This document shows, one piece after another, positions 42,131-51,457 of a DNA stretch of 64,000 nt. This DNA is from UBA1941 sp046329555 (GTDB lineage: Bacteria; Bacteroidota; Bacteroidia; Chitinophagales; LD1), in contig JAXLUK010000002.1 of assembly GCA_046329555.1 (NCBI GenBank), forward strand, positions 186,001-250,000. Direction: 5' to 3'. A model generated the notes under the pieces. It was not told the origin of the DNA. It did not search any database and saw nothing but the letters and a program-made list of their open reading frames with translations. The position numbers and the translations under genes were made by a program. Numbering within the stretch: the stretch's first letter is position 1; each line of letters begins with the position of its first letter.

Positions 42131-43843
42131 ATGCCGCTTCCTGAAAAACGCTGGACGCTGCCCGATTGCGACCCGTTGGAGGTTGCCCGGTTGCAGCAAG
42201 AGCTAAAAATTGATATGGCTTTAGCGCGCTTATTAGTGCTTCGCGGTATCAGTGACTACAATGCTGCACGTCTTTTTTTCAATCCTTCACTGGAACATTT
42301 ACATGATCCTTTTTTAATGAAGGGAATGGCGCAGGCTGTGAATCGCCTCACCAGCGCCATGGCTGCTGGTGAAGCCATCCTGATTTACGGCGATTACGAT
42401 GTAGATGGCACCACCGCGATTGCCTGTGTGTACACCTTCTTGAAAAAAATCTATCCCAAAATCTCTTATTATGTGCCGCATCGTTATCGGGAAGGATATG
42501 GCATTTCTATGCAGAGTATCGACTATGCCGCTGAAAAGAATATCAAGCTGATGATTGCGCTGGACTGTGGCATTCGGGCGGTGGAACAAGTAGCCTATGC
42601 CAGAAGCAAAGGCATCGATATGATTATTTGTGACCACCACTTGCCAGGCCCTGAACTGCCGCAGGCACTTGCCTTGCTGGATCCCAAGCAACAAGATTGT
42701 ACCTATCCATTCAAAGAACTCAGCGGTTGTGGTGTAGGCTTCAAACTGCTGCAGGCATTTTGTATACAACAAGGCCTGCCTCAGGAAATGTTATGGCCCT
42801 TTTTAGACTTATTGGCGGTGAGTATTGCCTGTGACATTGTTCCGATTATTGGCGAAAACAGAATTCTTGCTTTCCATGGTTTAAAACAACTGAACACCGC
42901 GCCGCAACCCGGTTTGAAGCAATTACTAGAATTAGCCGGCGCGCCAAAAACAATGACCATCACGGATGTTGTTTTTCTTTTAGGTCCGCGCATTAACGCA
43001 GCAGGCCGAATTGATGATGCCCGCAGTGCAGCAGATTTGTTAATAGGAGAAGGTGATGCCCGCGTTTTGCTGGAAGGCGCTATTAAACTGCAACAACTGA
43101 ATGCAGAAAGAAAAACGCTGGATCAGGATATTTCCGCAGAAGCCCTGGCCATGGTGGAATCGGATCCAGATTTGTTGCAGCGCACTTCAACAGTTGTTTA
43201 TCATCCGGAATGGCATAAAGGCGTTGTAGGGATTGTTGCTTCCCGGCTGGTAGAACGGATCTTCCGACCAACCATTGTACTCACCAGTAGTGGCCAGGTT
43301 ATTGGCGGATCGGCGCGCTCTGTACCTGGCTTTGATTTATACGAAGCCTTGTATGAATGCCGCGACTTACTGCTTCAGTTTGGAGGGCACCGCGCCGCGG
43401 CCGGATTAACACTGGAAAAAGAAAATCTTGAAGCGTTCAGGGAAAAATTTGAATCGGTAGTGGCGCGCATGATTACACCTGAACAGCGTATTCCTGAAAT
43501 TGTAATTGACACTGAAATTAGCCTGGATCAATTAACGGATCGCTACTATCGAACTTTGCAGCGTATGGCGCCGTTTGGCCCGGGCAACATGAAGCCGATG
43601 TTTGTTGTTCGCCAAGTTAAAGACAGCGGTTATAGTCGTATTTTAAAAGAACACCACCTTAGGCTTTCTATCCGAAAGGCAGATGGTGAGTTAATTCAAG
43701 GCATTGGTTTTGGGTTGGCGGAAAAATGGGAGGTGGTGAAAAATGGTTATTTTGATTGTTGTTTTCATCTGGAAGAAAATGAATTCCGCAATCAGACCAC
43801 TTTACAATTGATGGTGAAAGACATTCGTCCGTCTTTGTCATAA
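42131..43843 (+). CDS. recJ: Single-stranded-DNA-specific exonuclease RecJ
   Basis: A 570-residue 5'-3' single-strand DNA exonuclease used in recombination and mismatch repair. The DHH-family motifs are in place: LIYGDYDVDGTTA, IALDCGIRA, ICDHHLPGP (DHH), GPRINAAGRIDDARSA, and the DHHA1 region GGSARSVPGFDLYEAL ... FGGHRAAAGLTL. The ATG at 42131 (MPLPEKRWTL) is preferred to an in-frame ATG inside the upstream subtilase gene. A CATTTTTG stretch ends four bases before this ATG. Confidence 0.95.
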   Translation: MPLPEKRWTLPDCDPLEVARLQQELKIDMALARLLVLRGISDYNAARLFFNPSLEHLHDPFLMKGMAQAVNRLTSAMAAGEAILIYGDYDVDGTTAIACVYTFLKKIYPKISYYVPHRYREGYGISMQSIDYAAEKNIKLMIALDCGIRAVEQVAYARSKGIDMIICDHHLPGPELPQALALLDPKQQDCTYPFKELSGCGVGFKLLQAFCIQQGLPQEMLWPFLDLLAVSIACDIVPIIGENRILAFHGLKQLNTAPQPGLKQLLELAGAPKTMTITDVVFLLGPRINAAGRIDDARSAADLLIGEGDARVLLEGAIKLQQLNAERKTLDQDISAEALAMVESDPDLLQRTSTVVYHPEWHKGVVGIVASRLVERIFRPTIVLTSSGQVIGGSARSVPGFDLYEALYECRDLLLQFGGHRAAAGLTLEKENLEAFREKFESVVARMITPEQRIPEIVIDTEISLDQLTDRYYRTLQRMAPFGPGNMKPMFVVRQVKDSGYSRILKEHHLRLSIRKADGELIQGIGFGLAEKWEVVKNGYFDCCFHLEENEFRNQTTLQLMVKDIRPSLS

Positions 43844-43899
43844 TTTTGTCAGAATAGACCATAATAAGTCAGAAAGCTGTAAAAATTAAACGTGCCCGT

Positions 43900-43907
43900 T
43901 AGCTTTG
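43900..43907 (+). promoter_or_regulatory. Putative -7 box of the first T9SS cargo gene
   Basis: TAGCTTTG matches TAnnTTTG exactly and lies 20 bases before the ATG at 43928. A convincing -33 element was not found. Its position argues against a GTG start at 43892. Confidence 0.55.
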
Positions 43908-43927
43908 CACCCACAATTTTAAAAACA

Positions 43928-44842
43928 ATGAAAAAGTACTACTTCGTAATGTTATTTGCCGCTATGTTCAGCGGTGTATTTGCCCAACCCATTACCAACG
44001 GCGGATTTGAAAACTGGGCTTCTCCGGCTGCACCAGATGGATGGAGTTCATTTGGTTCTGCTACCGGCTTCTTTACTTCTTTAGTTAAAAAAGATACTGT
44101 TACCGGAAACCACAACGAAGGTTCAGCTTCTGTTCAGGTGATGACCGATTCAGCAACCGTTCCAGGTGCAGGATTTTTAACTATTCCTGGCACTTTGATT
44201 TACGGCCCATCTACTTACAAGCAAGGTGGACTTGTTTCACCAGGTGCGCCAATGACCAAACGAATCGACACTTTGTTCTTCAGCTATAAGTATACCCCTG
44301 CTGCTGGAAAGCCAGATACTGCCTATATGGCGCTGGTATTAACGAAGTGGAAAGGCACGAAGCGGGACACCTTGCTGGAAGTAGGAACTTTGTTAGAACC
44401 GCAGGCCACTATTCAGCCGATTTATTTTGAGCTAACGCCATATTACAATGCTTCTGTAACCGGAAATCCAGACACCCTGCACATGGTGTTTTTCTCTAGT
44501 AGCGACAGTGCCTACCAAGGTTCGAAATTATGGGTAGATCGTATCCGCTTCAACAAAGCGGCTGAGTCTACTTCCAATGTAGGTATTCATGAAGCACAGG
44601 AAATGGGCGCGGTAAAGGTATTCCCGACGCCTGCCCGCGATGTGGTTAATTTTGAAATTTCTGAGGAGTGGTTAGGTGCTACACTTGAAGTAACCAACGC
44701 TGCCGGTAGCTTAGTGCGCCGTGAAACCTTGAACGAATTGCGTTCTACTTTCAACATCAACGATTGGAATAATGGCGTTTATCAATATGTTCTTCGCCGT
44801 GGCGACCAAGTACGCAGCGGAAGCATTTCAGTTTTGAAATAA
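43928..44842 (+). CDS. T9SS cargo protein, first of two tandem paralogues
   Basis: A 304-residue secreted protein with signal peptide MKKYYFVMLFAAMFSGVFAQ. The mature protein begins PITNGGFENWASP, a start shared with carbohydrate-binding-like jelly-roll proteins, and continues as a beta-rich domain with SDSAYQGSKLWVDRIRF. It ends with a T9SS type A sorting domain (VKVFPTPARDVVNFEIS ... NGVYQYVLRRG). The gene at 44944 encodes a related protein of the same plan. Ligand unknown. A terminator separates the two. Confidence 0.82.
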   Translation: MKKYYFVMLFAAMFSGVFAQPITNGGFENWASPAAPDGWSSFGSATGFFTSLVKKDTVTGNHNEGSASVQVMTDSATVPGAGFLTIPGTLIYGPSTYKQGGLVSPGAPMTKRIDTLFFSYKYTPAAGKPDTAYMALVLTKWKGTKRDTLLEVGTLLEPQATIQPIYFELTPYYNASVTGNPDTLHMVFFSSSDSAYQGSKLWVDRIRFNKAAESTSNVGIHEAQEMGAVKVFPTPARDVVNFEISEEWLGATLEVTNAAGSLVRRETLNELRSTFNINDWNNGVYQYVLRRGDQVRSGSISVLK

Positions 44843-44864
44843 ACGTTTCTCTTCTCTTGGATAT

Positions 44865-44902
44865 GAGGCGGCTAAAACGGTTTTAGCCGCCTCTTCTTTT
44901 TT
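44865..44902 (+). terminator. Rho-independent terminator after the first T9SS cargo gene
   Basis: GAGGCGGCTAAAA (44865-44877) pairs with TTTTAGCCGCCTC (44881-44893) around a three-base loop and is followed by TTCTTTTTT. Confidence 0.9.
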
Positions 44903-44943
44903 ATCACATTGCTGGAGCGCGCAAAAAAACGCTATCATTACAA

Positions 44944-45819
44944 ATGCTTATCCGACTGCTGATACTCAGCTGTTGCTCGCCGCTGTGGCTGCTCTCGCAA
45001 ACCATCAACAACGGCAGTTTCGAAAATTGGAATAGTGGCACACCAAGCAGTTGGGGTACGTTTTCCAACTGGCATCCCAACTTCAATAAGACAGCCGCAA
45101 TTGACAGCACAGCGGTGTTTGATGGAAAATTCTCTTTGCGTCTAACCACAGACACCCTCCAGCTACCATGGGATTCACAGGAACGACTGTATCCGGGTTT
45201 TGCTAACTACGGCGGGGTGGTGTACAACGCTCAGCAAGCTCAACTTTCAGTTTTCGGTACGCCATACACTTTTCGTCCTGATACTATTAGCATGGCATTG
45301 AAGTATATGCCCACGGGATCTGACAGCGCTTTTATCAGTTTTTCATTTTGGAAGAAAGGCATTCAGATTGGCGGAGTAAGCACCAATGCTAATGAAGGTT
45401 TTAAGTTAGGCACTCTTCCCAACTGGAGTTACTTTCACTTCCCTGTATTCTATTGGAGTGATTCCGTGCCCGACACACTAAAAATTCAGTTGTTATCCAG
45501 CGATAAATTTCCGCAACGCGGTAGTACATTATGGGTAGATAGTGTAAATGCTCATATCAGTTTAGTGAATGGAATCAGCGAAGAAATAGAAAACTGGAAG
45601 CCCATATTTCCCAATCCGGTGAACGGCGAACTCGTTTTTTCAGAAACTAACAGCGAGCCGCAGCAAGTTGAAATATATGCCAGTAATGGCACCTGCATCT
45701 TGCAACAAACTACCGCTTCATCAATTCCAACATCTTCCTGGAAACAGGGCGTGTATATAGTCTTGTTAAAAACTGCTGATGGTACCATCACTTTTTCAGG
45801 TAAATTGGTAAAGCAATAA
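44944..45819 (+). CDS. T9SS cargo protein, second tandem paralogue
   Basis: A 291-residue secreted protein with a signal sequence (MLIRLLILSCCSPLWLLSQ) followed by TINNGSFENWNSGTPSSWG, the same opening as the preceding paralogue, a beta-rich domain with GSTLWVDSVNAHI, and a C-terminal T9SS sorting domain (PIFPNPVNGELVF ... QGVYIVLLKT). The pair looks like an old gene duplication because overall identity is low outside these landmarks. The HD hydrolase gene starts three bases after its stop, suggesting co-transcription despite unrelated function. Confidence 0.78.
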   Translation: MLIRLLILSCCSPLWLLSQTINNGSFENWNSGTPSSWGTFSNWHPNFNKTAAIDSTAVFDGKFSLRLTTDTLQLPWDSQERLYPGFANYGGVVYNAQQAQLSVFGTPYTFRPDTISMALKYMPTGSDSAFISFSFWKKGIQIGGVSTNANEGFKLGTLPNWSYFHFPVFYWSDSVPDTLKIQLLSSDKFPQRGSTLWVDSVNAHISLVNGISEEIENWKPIFPNPVNGELVFSETNSEPQQVEIYASNGTCILQQTTASSIPTSSWKQGVYIVLLKTADGTITFSGKLVKQ

Positions 45820-45822
45820 CGT

Positions 45823-47058
45823 ATGGCCAACAAGCGAAAAATATTTAATGATCCGGTTCATGGATTTATTACTATTCCGCATGAAATAGTGTTTGATGTT
45901 ATTGAGCACCGTTATTTCCAGCGCCTGCGCCGCATTCAGCAACTGGGTTTTAGCAATTATGTATATCCAGGCGCTAATCACACCCGCTTTCATCATGCGT
46001 TGGGCGCCTTCCACCTGATGCGGAAGGCCATTAATATTCTAAAGGTGAAGCAACATGCCATCTCCGAAGAAGAGGAAGTTGGCGCCTGTTTGGCCATTTT
46101 GCTTCACGATATCGGACACGGCCCTTTCTCGCATACCTTAGAAAACATCCTTATCAAGCAGCTCCATCACGAAGAAATTTCGAGATTGTATATGGAGCGA
46201 TTGAACAAGGAATTTAATGGCGCTTTGGATTTGGCTATCGAGATTTTCAATGGCACTTACCATAAGAAATTTCTACACCAACTAGTATCGTCGCAACTAG
46301 ATGTAGATCGGCTGGATTATCTTACACGTGATAGTTTCTTTACAGGGGTAAGCGAGGGCGTGATTTCTTACGACCGCATCATCGAAATGATGAATGTACG
46401 AAACGATGATTTGGTGATAGAATATAAAGGCATTTATTCCATCGAAAGTTTTATTGTTTCCAGAAGATTGATGTATTGGCAGGTATACTTACATAAAACC
46501 GTTTTATGTGTAGAACAACTGCTGATAAAGGCGGTGGAAAGAGCACAGGAGTTAATTGCGAAAGGTAAAAAACTGGATGCTTCACCGGCGCTCACCTTCT
46601 TCCTGCAAGAAAAAGTATCGCTGAAAGATTTCCGGAAGCAACCTAAATTGTTGGATACCTTTTCTGAATTAGATGATATGGATTTAATGGCCGCATTAAA
46701 GAATTGGCAACACTCCAAAGACAAGATTCTAAGTATTCTATGCGATGCGATATTAAACAGACGATTGTTCAAGATTGAAATGAGCAGTAAAACATTTCCT
46801 TACAAAAAGGTTAATACCATCATCAAAAAAGTAGCAACAGAGTTCAAGTTAACGGAAGAAGACGCCAGCTATTTGGTGTTGGCTGATTCTACCACCAATC
46901 ACGCTTACAACCCGTCAGAAAACCGCATTAATATTTTGATGCCTGATGGCACTGTAACCGATATCGCTCAGGCTTCAGATCAGTTGAATATTTCAGTACT
47001 GTCTGTTCCTGTAGTGAAGCATTACCTCTGCTACCCAAAAGGCATTATTGGTTTGTAG
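45823..47058 (+). CDS. HD-domain phosphohydrolase (dGTPase-like)
   Basis: A 411-residue cytoplasmic protein. The opening FNDPVHGFITIPHEIVFDVI and RLRRIQQLGFSNYVYPGA and the metal motifs HHALGAFHL and LHDIGHGPFSHTLE are characteristic of the HD hydrolase family related to dNTP triphosphohydrolases and SAMHD1. DRLDYLTRDSFFTGV carries the distal conserved aspartates. It probably hydrolyses a nucleotide; the exact substrate is unknown. Members of this branch can limit phage replication by lowering dNTP pools, but nothing around it points to defence. Confidence 0.9.
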   Translation: MANKRKIFNDPVHGFITIPHEIVFDVIEHRYFQRLRRIQQLGFSNYVYPGANHTRFHHALGAFHLMRKAINILKVKQHAISEEEEVGACLAILLHDIGHGPFSHTLENILIKQLHHEEISRLYMERLNKEFNGALDLAIEIFNGTYHKKFLHQLVSSQLDVDRLDYLTRDSFFTGVSEGVISYDRIIEMMNVRNDDLVIEYKGIYSIESFIVSRRLMYWQVYLHKTVLCVEQLLIKAVERAQELIAKGKKLDASPALTFFLQEKVSLKDFRKQPKLLDTFSELDDMDLMAALKNWQHSKDKILSILCDAILNRRLFKIEMSSKTFPYKKVNTIIKKVATEFKLTEEDASYLVLADSTTNHAYNPSENRINILMPDGTVTDIAQASDQLNISVLSVPVVKHYLCYPKGIIGL

Positions 47059-47079
47059 GTAATTCGTTAAGTTTAGCAT

Positions 47080-47514
47080 ATGAAAAACACTTTAACCACC
47101 GCTTTAGCTACGCTGTTATTGGCACTGCCTTCCTGTAAAAAGGAACCGGCCGCTACCAAAACCCTCAAACAACAATTGATAGGAAAAAAATGGCGCTGCG
47201 TTTATCATGCAACCAATGGTGTTGCCTTAGATAAATGGTGTACCATGAATTCCATATTTGAGTTTACTGATGCCGGATCGCTGTATATTACTGAAGGTGA
47301 TAATAATGGTGCGTGTACACCAAACAACATAGGCTCCATCACTAAGCAAACCTATACTATAGATGCAAACGATAGCTATTACTTGATTCCAAATTCATTT
47401 CCAACTAAAAACGACACATTTGAAGTCGTCCTGATTTCCAGTACTGAAATGCGTACGAAGAGATGGGCGAATGTACATACCAATTTATGGGAAGAACGCT
47501 TCACGGCCGACTAG
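47080..47514 (+). CDS. Small lipoprotein, lipocalin-like fold suggested
   Basis: A 144-residue protein with a lipoprotein signal peptide (LATLLLALPSC, then KKEPAATK), expected to be lipid-anchored in the envelope. The mature domain begins LKQQLIGKKWRCVYHA, and its alternating strands with paired cysteines recall the lipocalin-like lipoproteins common in Bacteroidota. Function unknown. TAAGTTTA (47068-47075) ends four bases before the ATG, with a TTG 17 bases further upstream. Confidence 0.72.
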   Translation: MKNTLTTALATLLLALPSCKKEPAATKTLKQQLIGKKWRCVYHATNGVALDKWCTMNSIFEFTDAGSLYITEGDNNGACTPNNIGSITKQTYTIDANDSYYLIPNSFPTKNDTFEVVLISSTEMRTKRWANVHTNLWEERFTAD

Positions 47515-47526
47515 AATCATGTCGAT

Positions 47527-47558
47527 AAAAAAGGCGCTTCAATTGAAGCGCCTTTTTT
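47527..47558. terminator. Bidirectional rho-independent terminator
   Basis: A perfect 14-base stem with core GGCGCTTC / GAAGCGCC and loop AATT, flanked by A and T runs, between the convergent lipoprotein and PorP/SprF genes. Confidence 0.95.
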
Positions 47559-47573
47559 ATTAAATCATTTTGA

Positions 47574-48617
47574 TTAGAACCGCGGACAGAACATAATGTT
47601 GCGCAATTCATAATTCTTGGCTCGACCAACATACATCAGTGAAATTTCCAATCCACCAACACCAGGTCCAGCATTTTTAAATTTAGAAGCGGTAAAATCG
47701 TAGCTAGCGCCAATTTTAAATCCTTTAATGTCTAATCCCATGTAGGCGATTCCGGCATCCGCCTGAACATCTTTGTTGGCCAGGTTATTGGCGCGGGCAT
47801 ATCCTCCCAAAGTGAAGTTGACATCTTGCTTAATATCATATCCCAAACCCAAACCAGCGTTCAATTGATCGGCAGTACTTTGGCTCATGAAAAAGACAGA
47901 AGGCAGCAGGTGGAAGCGATTGTTCTTTGTTAATTTAATATCTAGACCACCGCTTAAATTCCAGCGCAGCATTAAATCCCGCTTCGCATCAGCAGAGCTC
48001 AAATTATACTTTGGTGTAGTTGTATTCGCAACCATACCGCCAAAGTATAAGTCCAGTTTCGGAATTATCTTTCCATAATACATCAAACCTACATTAAGAT
48101 TGATATACCCCTTATTGGGTGCCATGGCAATACCGGATGGCAACTGGCTGTTGTATTCATTATTCTGAAACTGACTGCTCCAGTGCAAATCACCTGAGTT
48201 AACGCGCAGTTGCGAGTAGCCTACCTGAAACCCCGCCGACAATTGGTGATTATGATCTTTACCAAGACTCTTGATATATGATCCGGAAATCATGAAAGAA
48301 TAGGTATTCATGGCACCTGCACCGGCAAAATCGCCATAAATAATAGCGCCAATTCCGATGTTATCGTGTTTGAACACTTTAATAGGCATATCAAAAAACA
48401 CGGAAGGCGTTTGGTATGGTGATTTAAAAAAACCATTATTCACCCCGCTGAACCATTGGTTACGGTAATGAACGCCTACCCGGTAAGTGCCGTTCACCAA
48501 GCCAGTTAAAGCCGGGTTGGTAGTTAACGGTGAATTGTAGAACTGCGTATAGTGGATATCCTGCGCCTGAACTGCGAAGCACCAAATTACGAGAAAGGGG
48601 ATTAAAATTTTCTTCAT
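47574..48617 (-). CDS. T9SS outer-membrane protein, PorP/SprF family
   Basis: A 347-residue outer-membrane beta-barrel with signal peptide (MKKILIPFLVIWCFAVQAQ) and the family opening DIHYTQFYNSPLTTNPALTG. PorP/SprF proteins are needed for secretion or surface attachment of specific T9SS substrates, commonly the CHU_C-tailed protein encoded just upstream in the same operon, as here (gap 22 bases). The ATG at 48617 is preferred to a TTG two codons earlier. Confidence 0.93.
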   Translation of the reverse strand: MKKILIPFLVIWCFAVQAQDIHYTQFYNSPLTTNPALTGLVNGTYRVGVHYRNQWFSGVNNGFFKSPYQTPSVFFDMPIKVFKHDNIGIGAIIYGDFAGAGAMNTYSFMISGSYIKSLGKDHNHQLSAGFQVGYSQLRVNSGDLHWSSQFQNNEYNSQLPSGIAMAPNKGYINLNVGLMYYGKIIPKLDLYFGGMVANTTTPKYNLSSADAKRDLMLRWNLSGGLDIKLTKNNRFHLLPSVFFMSQSTADQLNAGLGLGYDIKQDVNFTLGGYARANNLANKDVQADAGIAYMGLDIKGFKIGASYDFTASKFKNAGPGVGGLEISLMYVGRAKNYELRNIMFCPRF

Positions 48618-48639
48618 GACCAAAGTGGTTTTCGTGGGT

Positions 48640-49950
48640 TTACCAAATCAAGGCAACATTGCCGGTTACCGTCGGATATAAACTTCCTGTTTGCTTATTG
48701 CGAACGGTTGCCAGGAAGGTGTAATTCGCCTGTTGTTGTAATTTACCCTGATAAAAACCATTCCATTTATCAGTACCATCGCGCTTGCTGTTAAACACCA
48801 TTTCACCCCAGCGATTAAATACGCTCAACTCATCCAGCGTCACCAAATCTGCCTGATTGATGATGGTGAAGTAAGTATCTTCAGGCTTAGCTGTACCCGA
48901 TCCTGGCGCAAAGGCAGAAGGGAAGTTGAAATCAGTTTTAACGTCAATGGTATTAATGAGTGCGTGTGCCTGATCTTTTGAAGGAGTCCAGCTATTCTTC
49001 GTCATCCGCAGGCGACCAGAGCCAGCCGGATCAGCAGCAGAAGAAGCGCTCAGCAAATCTTCCCACTGCGGATTATTTTGCCAGCGGCCAATAGACTTCC
49101 ATTGCTTATCCAATCCGGCATTATAATAAATACTTAAAGCTGCAGGTGCTGCATCGCTGGAACTAATTAAATGATAGAAGACATCATTAACATCGGTTAC
49201 GCGCGACTCCTTTGTTCCAATGCTGTAACCATCAAATGTAGTGGTATTGCTGGTGCCGGGATTATTGGCAAAACGAACAGAATAAAAGCGCGCATCGCTG
49301 TTAGTTGGTGTCAGTGCCACCTCGCGGATTTTTTTATTTCCACCATCGTCTATACCGGTAGGGAAAACATACTCCTGCGAAGCATTCGTGTTCCGTATCA
49401 ATCGTCCGTTATTGGTGCTGGATACAAAAGCCTGATTAACATCATCACGTGTAATGGCACCAGTTGACGGATTCAGGATAGTCATGTTATAATCACCGGT
49501 GGCCAATTCATTGGAATTGAGCGCCAGAATACCGTTAACTTCAGCGTTAATGGTTTGCGTTTTGGTACTATTAGCCGTTTGTAAGGTAAGATTATGGAAA
49601 GTGGTTACTGAGGTACCGGTAATTTGCTGTGTTCCCCCATCCAGAAATACTGTGGAATTATCTGCTGTAAATACGCCACTATTCACCCAGTTACCTCCAA
49701 CACGGTAATTGCCCAGAGAAGAAGCAAATCCATCTGCCGTTGCGCCTGGATCTATTTGAAAATTATTGGTGATATGGAAATCACCCTTGTTCTTAATAAG
49801 TCCGGCAGCAGCATTTTGCACAGAACCGTTGGCGATTACCGGACAATTGTCGGTAACAACCATTGTTGCGCCATTGTTATAAACCAACGGCTGTGCACAC
49901 AAAGCCGCCATACTACAAATTGCCAAAGTGAGTGAGGACCATTTTTTCAT
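48640..49950 (-). CDS. T9SS type B cargo protein with gliding-motility-associated C-terminal domain
   Basis: A 436-residue secreted protein. A signal peptide (MKKWSSLTLAICSMAALCAQ) is followed by a beta-solenoid-like region (GSVQNAAAGLIKNKGDFHIT; FHNLTLQTANSTKTQTI) and a C-terminal CHU_C domain with the hallmark FNRWGEMVFNS and WNGFYQGK. Such tails direct export by T9SS together with a PorP/SprF partner, which is encoded directly downstream. The protein is probably a surface adhesin or matrix component. The ATG at 49950 opens a clean signal peptide; an upstream start at 50019 is unlikely. Confidence 0.88.
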   Translation of the reverse strand: MKKWSSLTLAICSMAALCAQPLVYNNGATMVVTDNCPVIANGSVQNAAAGLIKNKGDFHITNNFQIDPGATADGFASSLGNYRVGGNWVNSGVFTADNSTVFLDGGTQQITGTSVTTFHNLTLQTANSTKTQTINAEVNGILALNSNELATGDYNMTILNPSTGAITRDDVNQAFVSSTNNGRLIRNTNASQEYVFPTGIDDGGNKKIREVALTPTNSDARFYSVRFANNPGTSNTTTFDGYSIGTKESRVTDVNDVFYHLISSSDAAPAALSIYYNAGLDKQWKSIGRWQNNPQWEDLLSASSAADPAGSGRLRMTKNSWTPSKDQAHALINTIDVKTDFNFPSAFAPGSGTAKPEDTYFTIINQADLVTLDELSVFNRWGEMVFNSKRDGTDKWNGFYQGKLQQQANYTFLATVRNKQTGSLYPTVTGNVALIW

Positions 49951-50026
49951 ATCGATATGCTCCGTCTTTAATTGATAAACAGGGACGGGTAAAAATAACA
50001 AATACTGCCTAAGAAACAAGCGCTTA

Positions 50027-50833
50027 TTAATCCCCGAAAGTGACTAATTCTACCTGATAGCCACTGTGCTTGCGAATATTGATCACCTTTCCACCTTCAA
50101 ACATCAGGTATTGCGCCCTAATTCCGGTTAAAATACCATTAACTTCAGATTGCTTATCCAGACTCATGCTGGTCACTTTCTCAGGATAGGCGGTAACCGG
50201 ATAGGAAATCTCTATAACCTCATTGTTATCAACGCAATACATCGCCAATTCAGGTGGTAATAATTGCTTGATTCGGGCCTTCTCAGCCACTAAATCTATC
50301 TCTGGATTAAAGGCATTCCGCAACATCTTGGTCCAATGGGTTTTATCGGTCACGTGATCCTTTAGCGCTACCTCAATCAACCCAGCTAACTGCCGGTAAG
50401 GGGTTTCGGCCAAAATGATGGCCTGATTGGCTCCCTGATCAATCCATCTGGTAGGCACCTGTGTGCTTCGGGTCACACCAACTTTTACTTCGTTCACCAA
50501 AGCCAAATAAACAATGTGTGGTTGTAAGTGATTAGCGAGTTCCCAATTAACATCGCGCCCTTGATGCTGATGCGCCATACATAACTCAGGTCGTATAATA
50601 CACTCCGCATTATCGGGTGCGGTAGCAAAACAATTGTAACACATTCCTTCGCCAAATGATTTGCTGGTTTTCTTTCCGCATACCGTGCAAAAAATACTAC
50701 CCGTAAAACGCAGGGAAACAGACTTTCCAATTAGATTATTCCATTCTACTACCTCCTCACCTAATTGTAACCGGTATTGCACCGGATGAATAAAGGAGGT
50801 ACTCATTTTATCGAGCGTACCTAAAAAACGCAT
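50027..50833 (-). CDS. DUF2797 family protein
   Basis: A 268-residue cytoplasmic protein. A zinc-binding type cysteine cluster CTVCGKKTSKSFGEGMCYNC near residue 48 and the stretches HIVYLALVNEVKVGVTRSTQ and RWIDQGANQAIILAETPYRQ mark the DUF2797 family, whose second part recalls GIY-YIG-like folds. Function is unknown. It lies nine bases after the stop of the membrane cytochrome gene, so the two are probably co-expressed. Confidence 0.85.
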   Translation of the reverse strand: MRFLGTLDKMSTSFIHPVQYRLQLGEEVVEWNNLIGKSVSLRFTGSIFCTVCGKKTSKSFGEGMCYNCFATAPDNAECIIRPELCMAHQHQGRDVNWELANHLQPHIVYLALVNEVKVGVTRSTQVPTRWIDQGANQAIILAETPYRQLAGLIEVALKDHVTDKTHWTKMLRNAFNPEIDLVAEKARIKQLLPPELAMYCVDNNEVIEISYPVTAYPEKVTSMSLDKQSEVNGILTGIRAQYLMFEGGKVINIRKHSGYQVELVTFGD

Positions 50834-50842
50834 CGTTGATAA

Positions 50843-51439
50843 TTATCGGAGACTAATCACATAACCGGCAATGGAATCTACCTGCGCAGCAGACAAGCCT
50901 TCCACAGGCTGCATGGCACCCTTGCCATGTAGGATCACTTCACGAACAATATCAGCAGGCAATTGTGATGTGTGCAGATTGGCCGCCCCTGCCAGTTGGG
51001 CATCGCCGGCCTCACCGTGACAACGTGCACAATTACTTTGATAAAGCGCCTTCCCTGTTTCCCCGGCAGCTACTACCTGATGCGTCTTCTTCTTGTTTAT
51101 TTCGGCCAGACCATAAGCCCCCAATATTAACAACACGGCCAATACCGCCAGACCTTTATTATTCCTTTTAAAACCAACAATAGCAATAGGAATAGAACCC
51201 AATACCATTGCCAGTTTCAACCATTGCAAAGTAGTTAAAGAAGCACCATTTACCATCAACCAACCTCCGGTTGCTAGGAACAGGAAGCTCACAACCATTT
51301 CAGCTACCCGCGTTTTTGAGGTATATCCCTGAAGCGCAACTTGCTTATTCGACAATAGCAAAAATGCTTTCCACAAGTAATGTAACAAGAAAAGTGTTAC
51401 CAAAATGCGGTGTACTAAAACAATGGTGGCGTAGTTCAT
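50843..51439 (-). CDS. Membrane-bound c-type cytochrome domain protein
   Basis: A 198-residue protein. The first 110 residues contain four membrane helices (SirB2-like pattern, starting MNYATIVLVHRILVTLFLLH); the rest is a small cytochrome c domain with one haem site CARCH and a late methionine in GKGAMQPVEGLSA as probable axial ligand. It may pass electrons in the respiratory chain. It is followed by the DUF2797 gene and preceded by a TATATTCG box. Confidence 0.85.
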   Translation of the reverse strand: MNYATIVLVHRILVTLFLLHYLWKAFLLLSNKQVALQGYTSKTRVAEMVVSFLFLATGGWLMVNGASLTTLQWLKLAMVLGSIPIAIVGFKRNNKGLAVLAVLLILGAYGLAEINKKKTHQVVAAGETGKALYQSNCARCHGEAGDAQLAGAANLHTSQLPADIVREVILHGKGAMQPVEGLSAAQVDSIAGYVISLR

Positions 51440-51457
51440 AGTTCAAAATTGAAGTCG

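Noticed and set aside
45823..47058. HD hydrolase considered as an anti-phage dNTPase next to the restriction-like gene
   Set aside because: It is 6 kb away, is joined to a T9SS cargo gene, and belongs to a widespread housekeeping-like HD branch; no defence context is visible.
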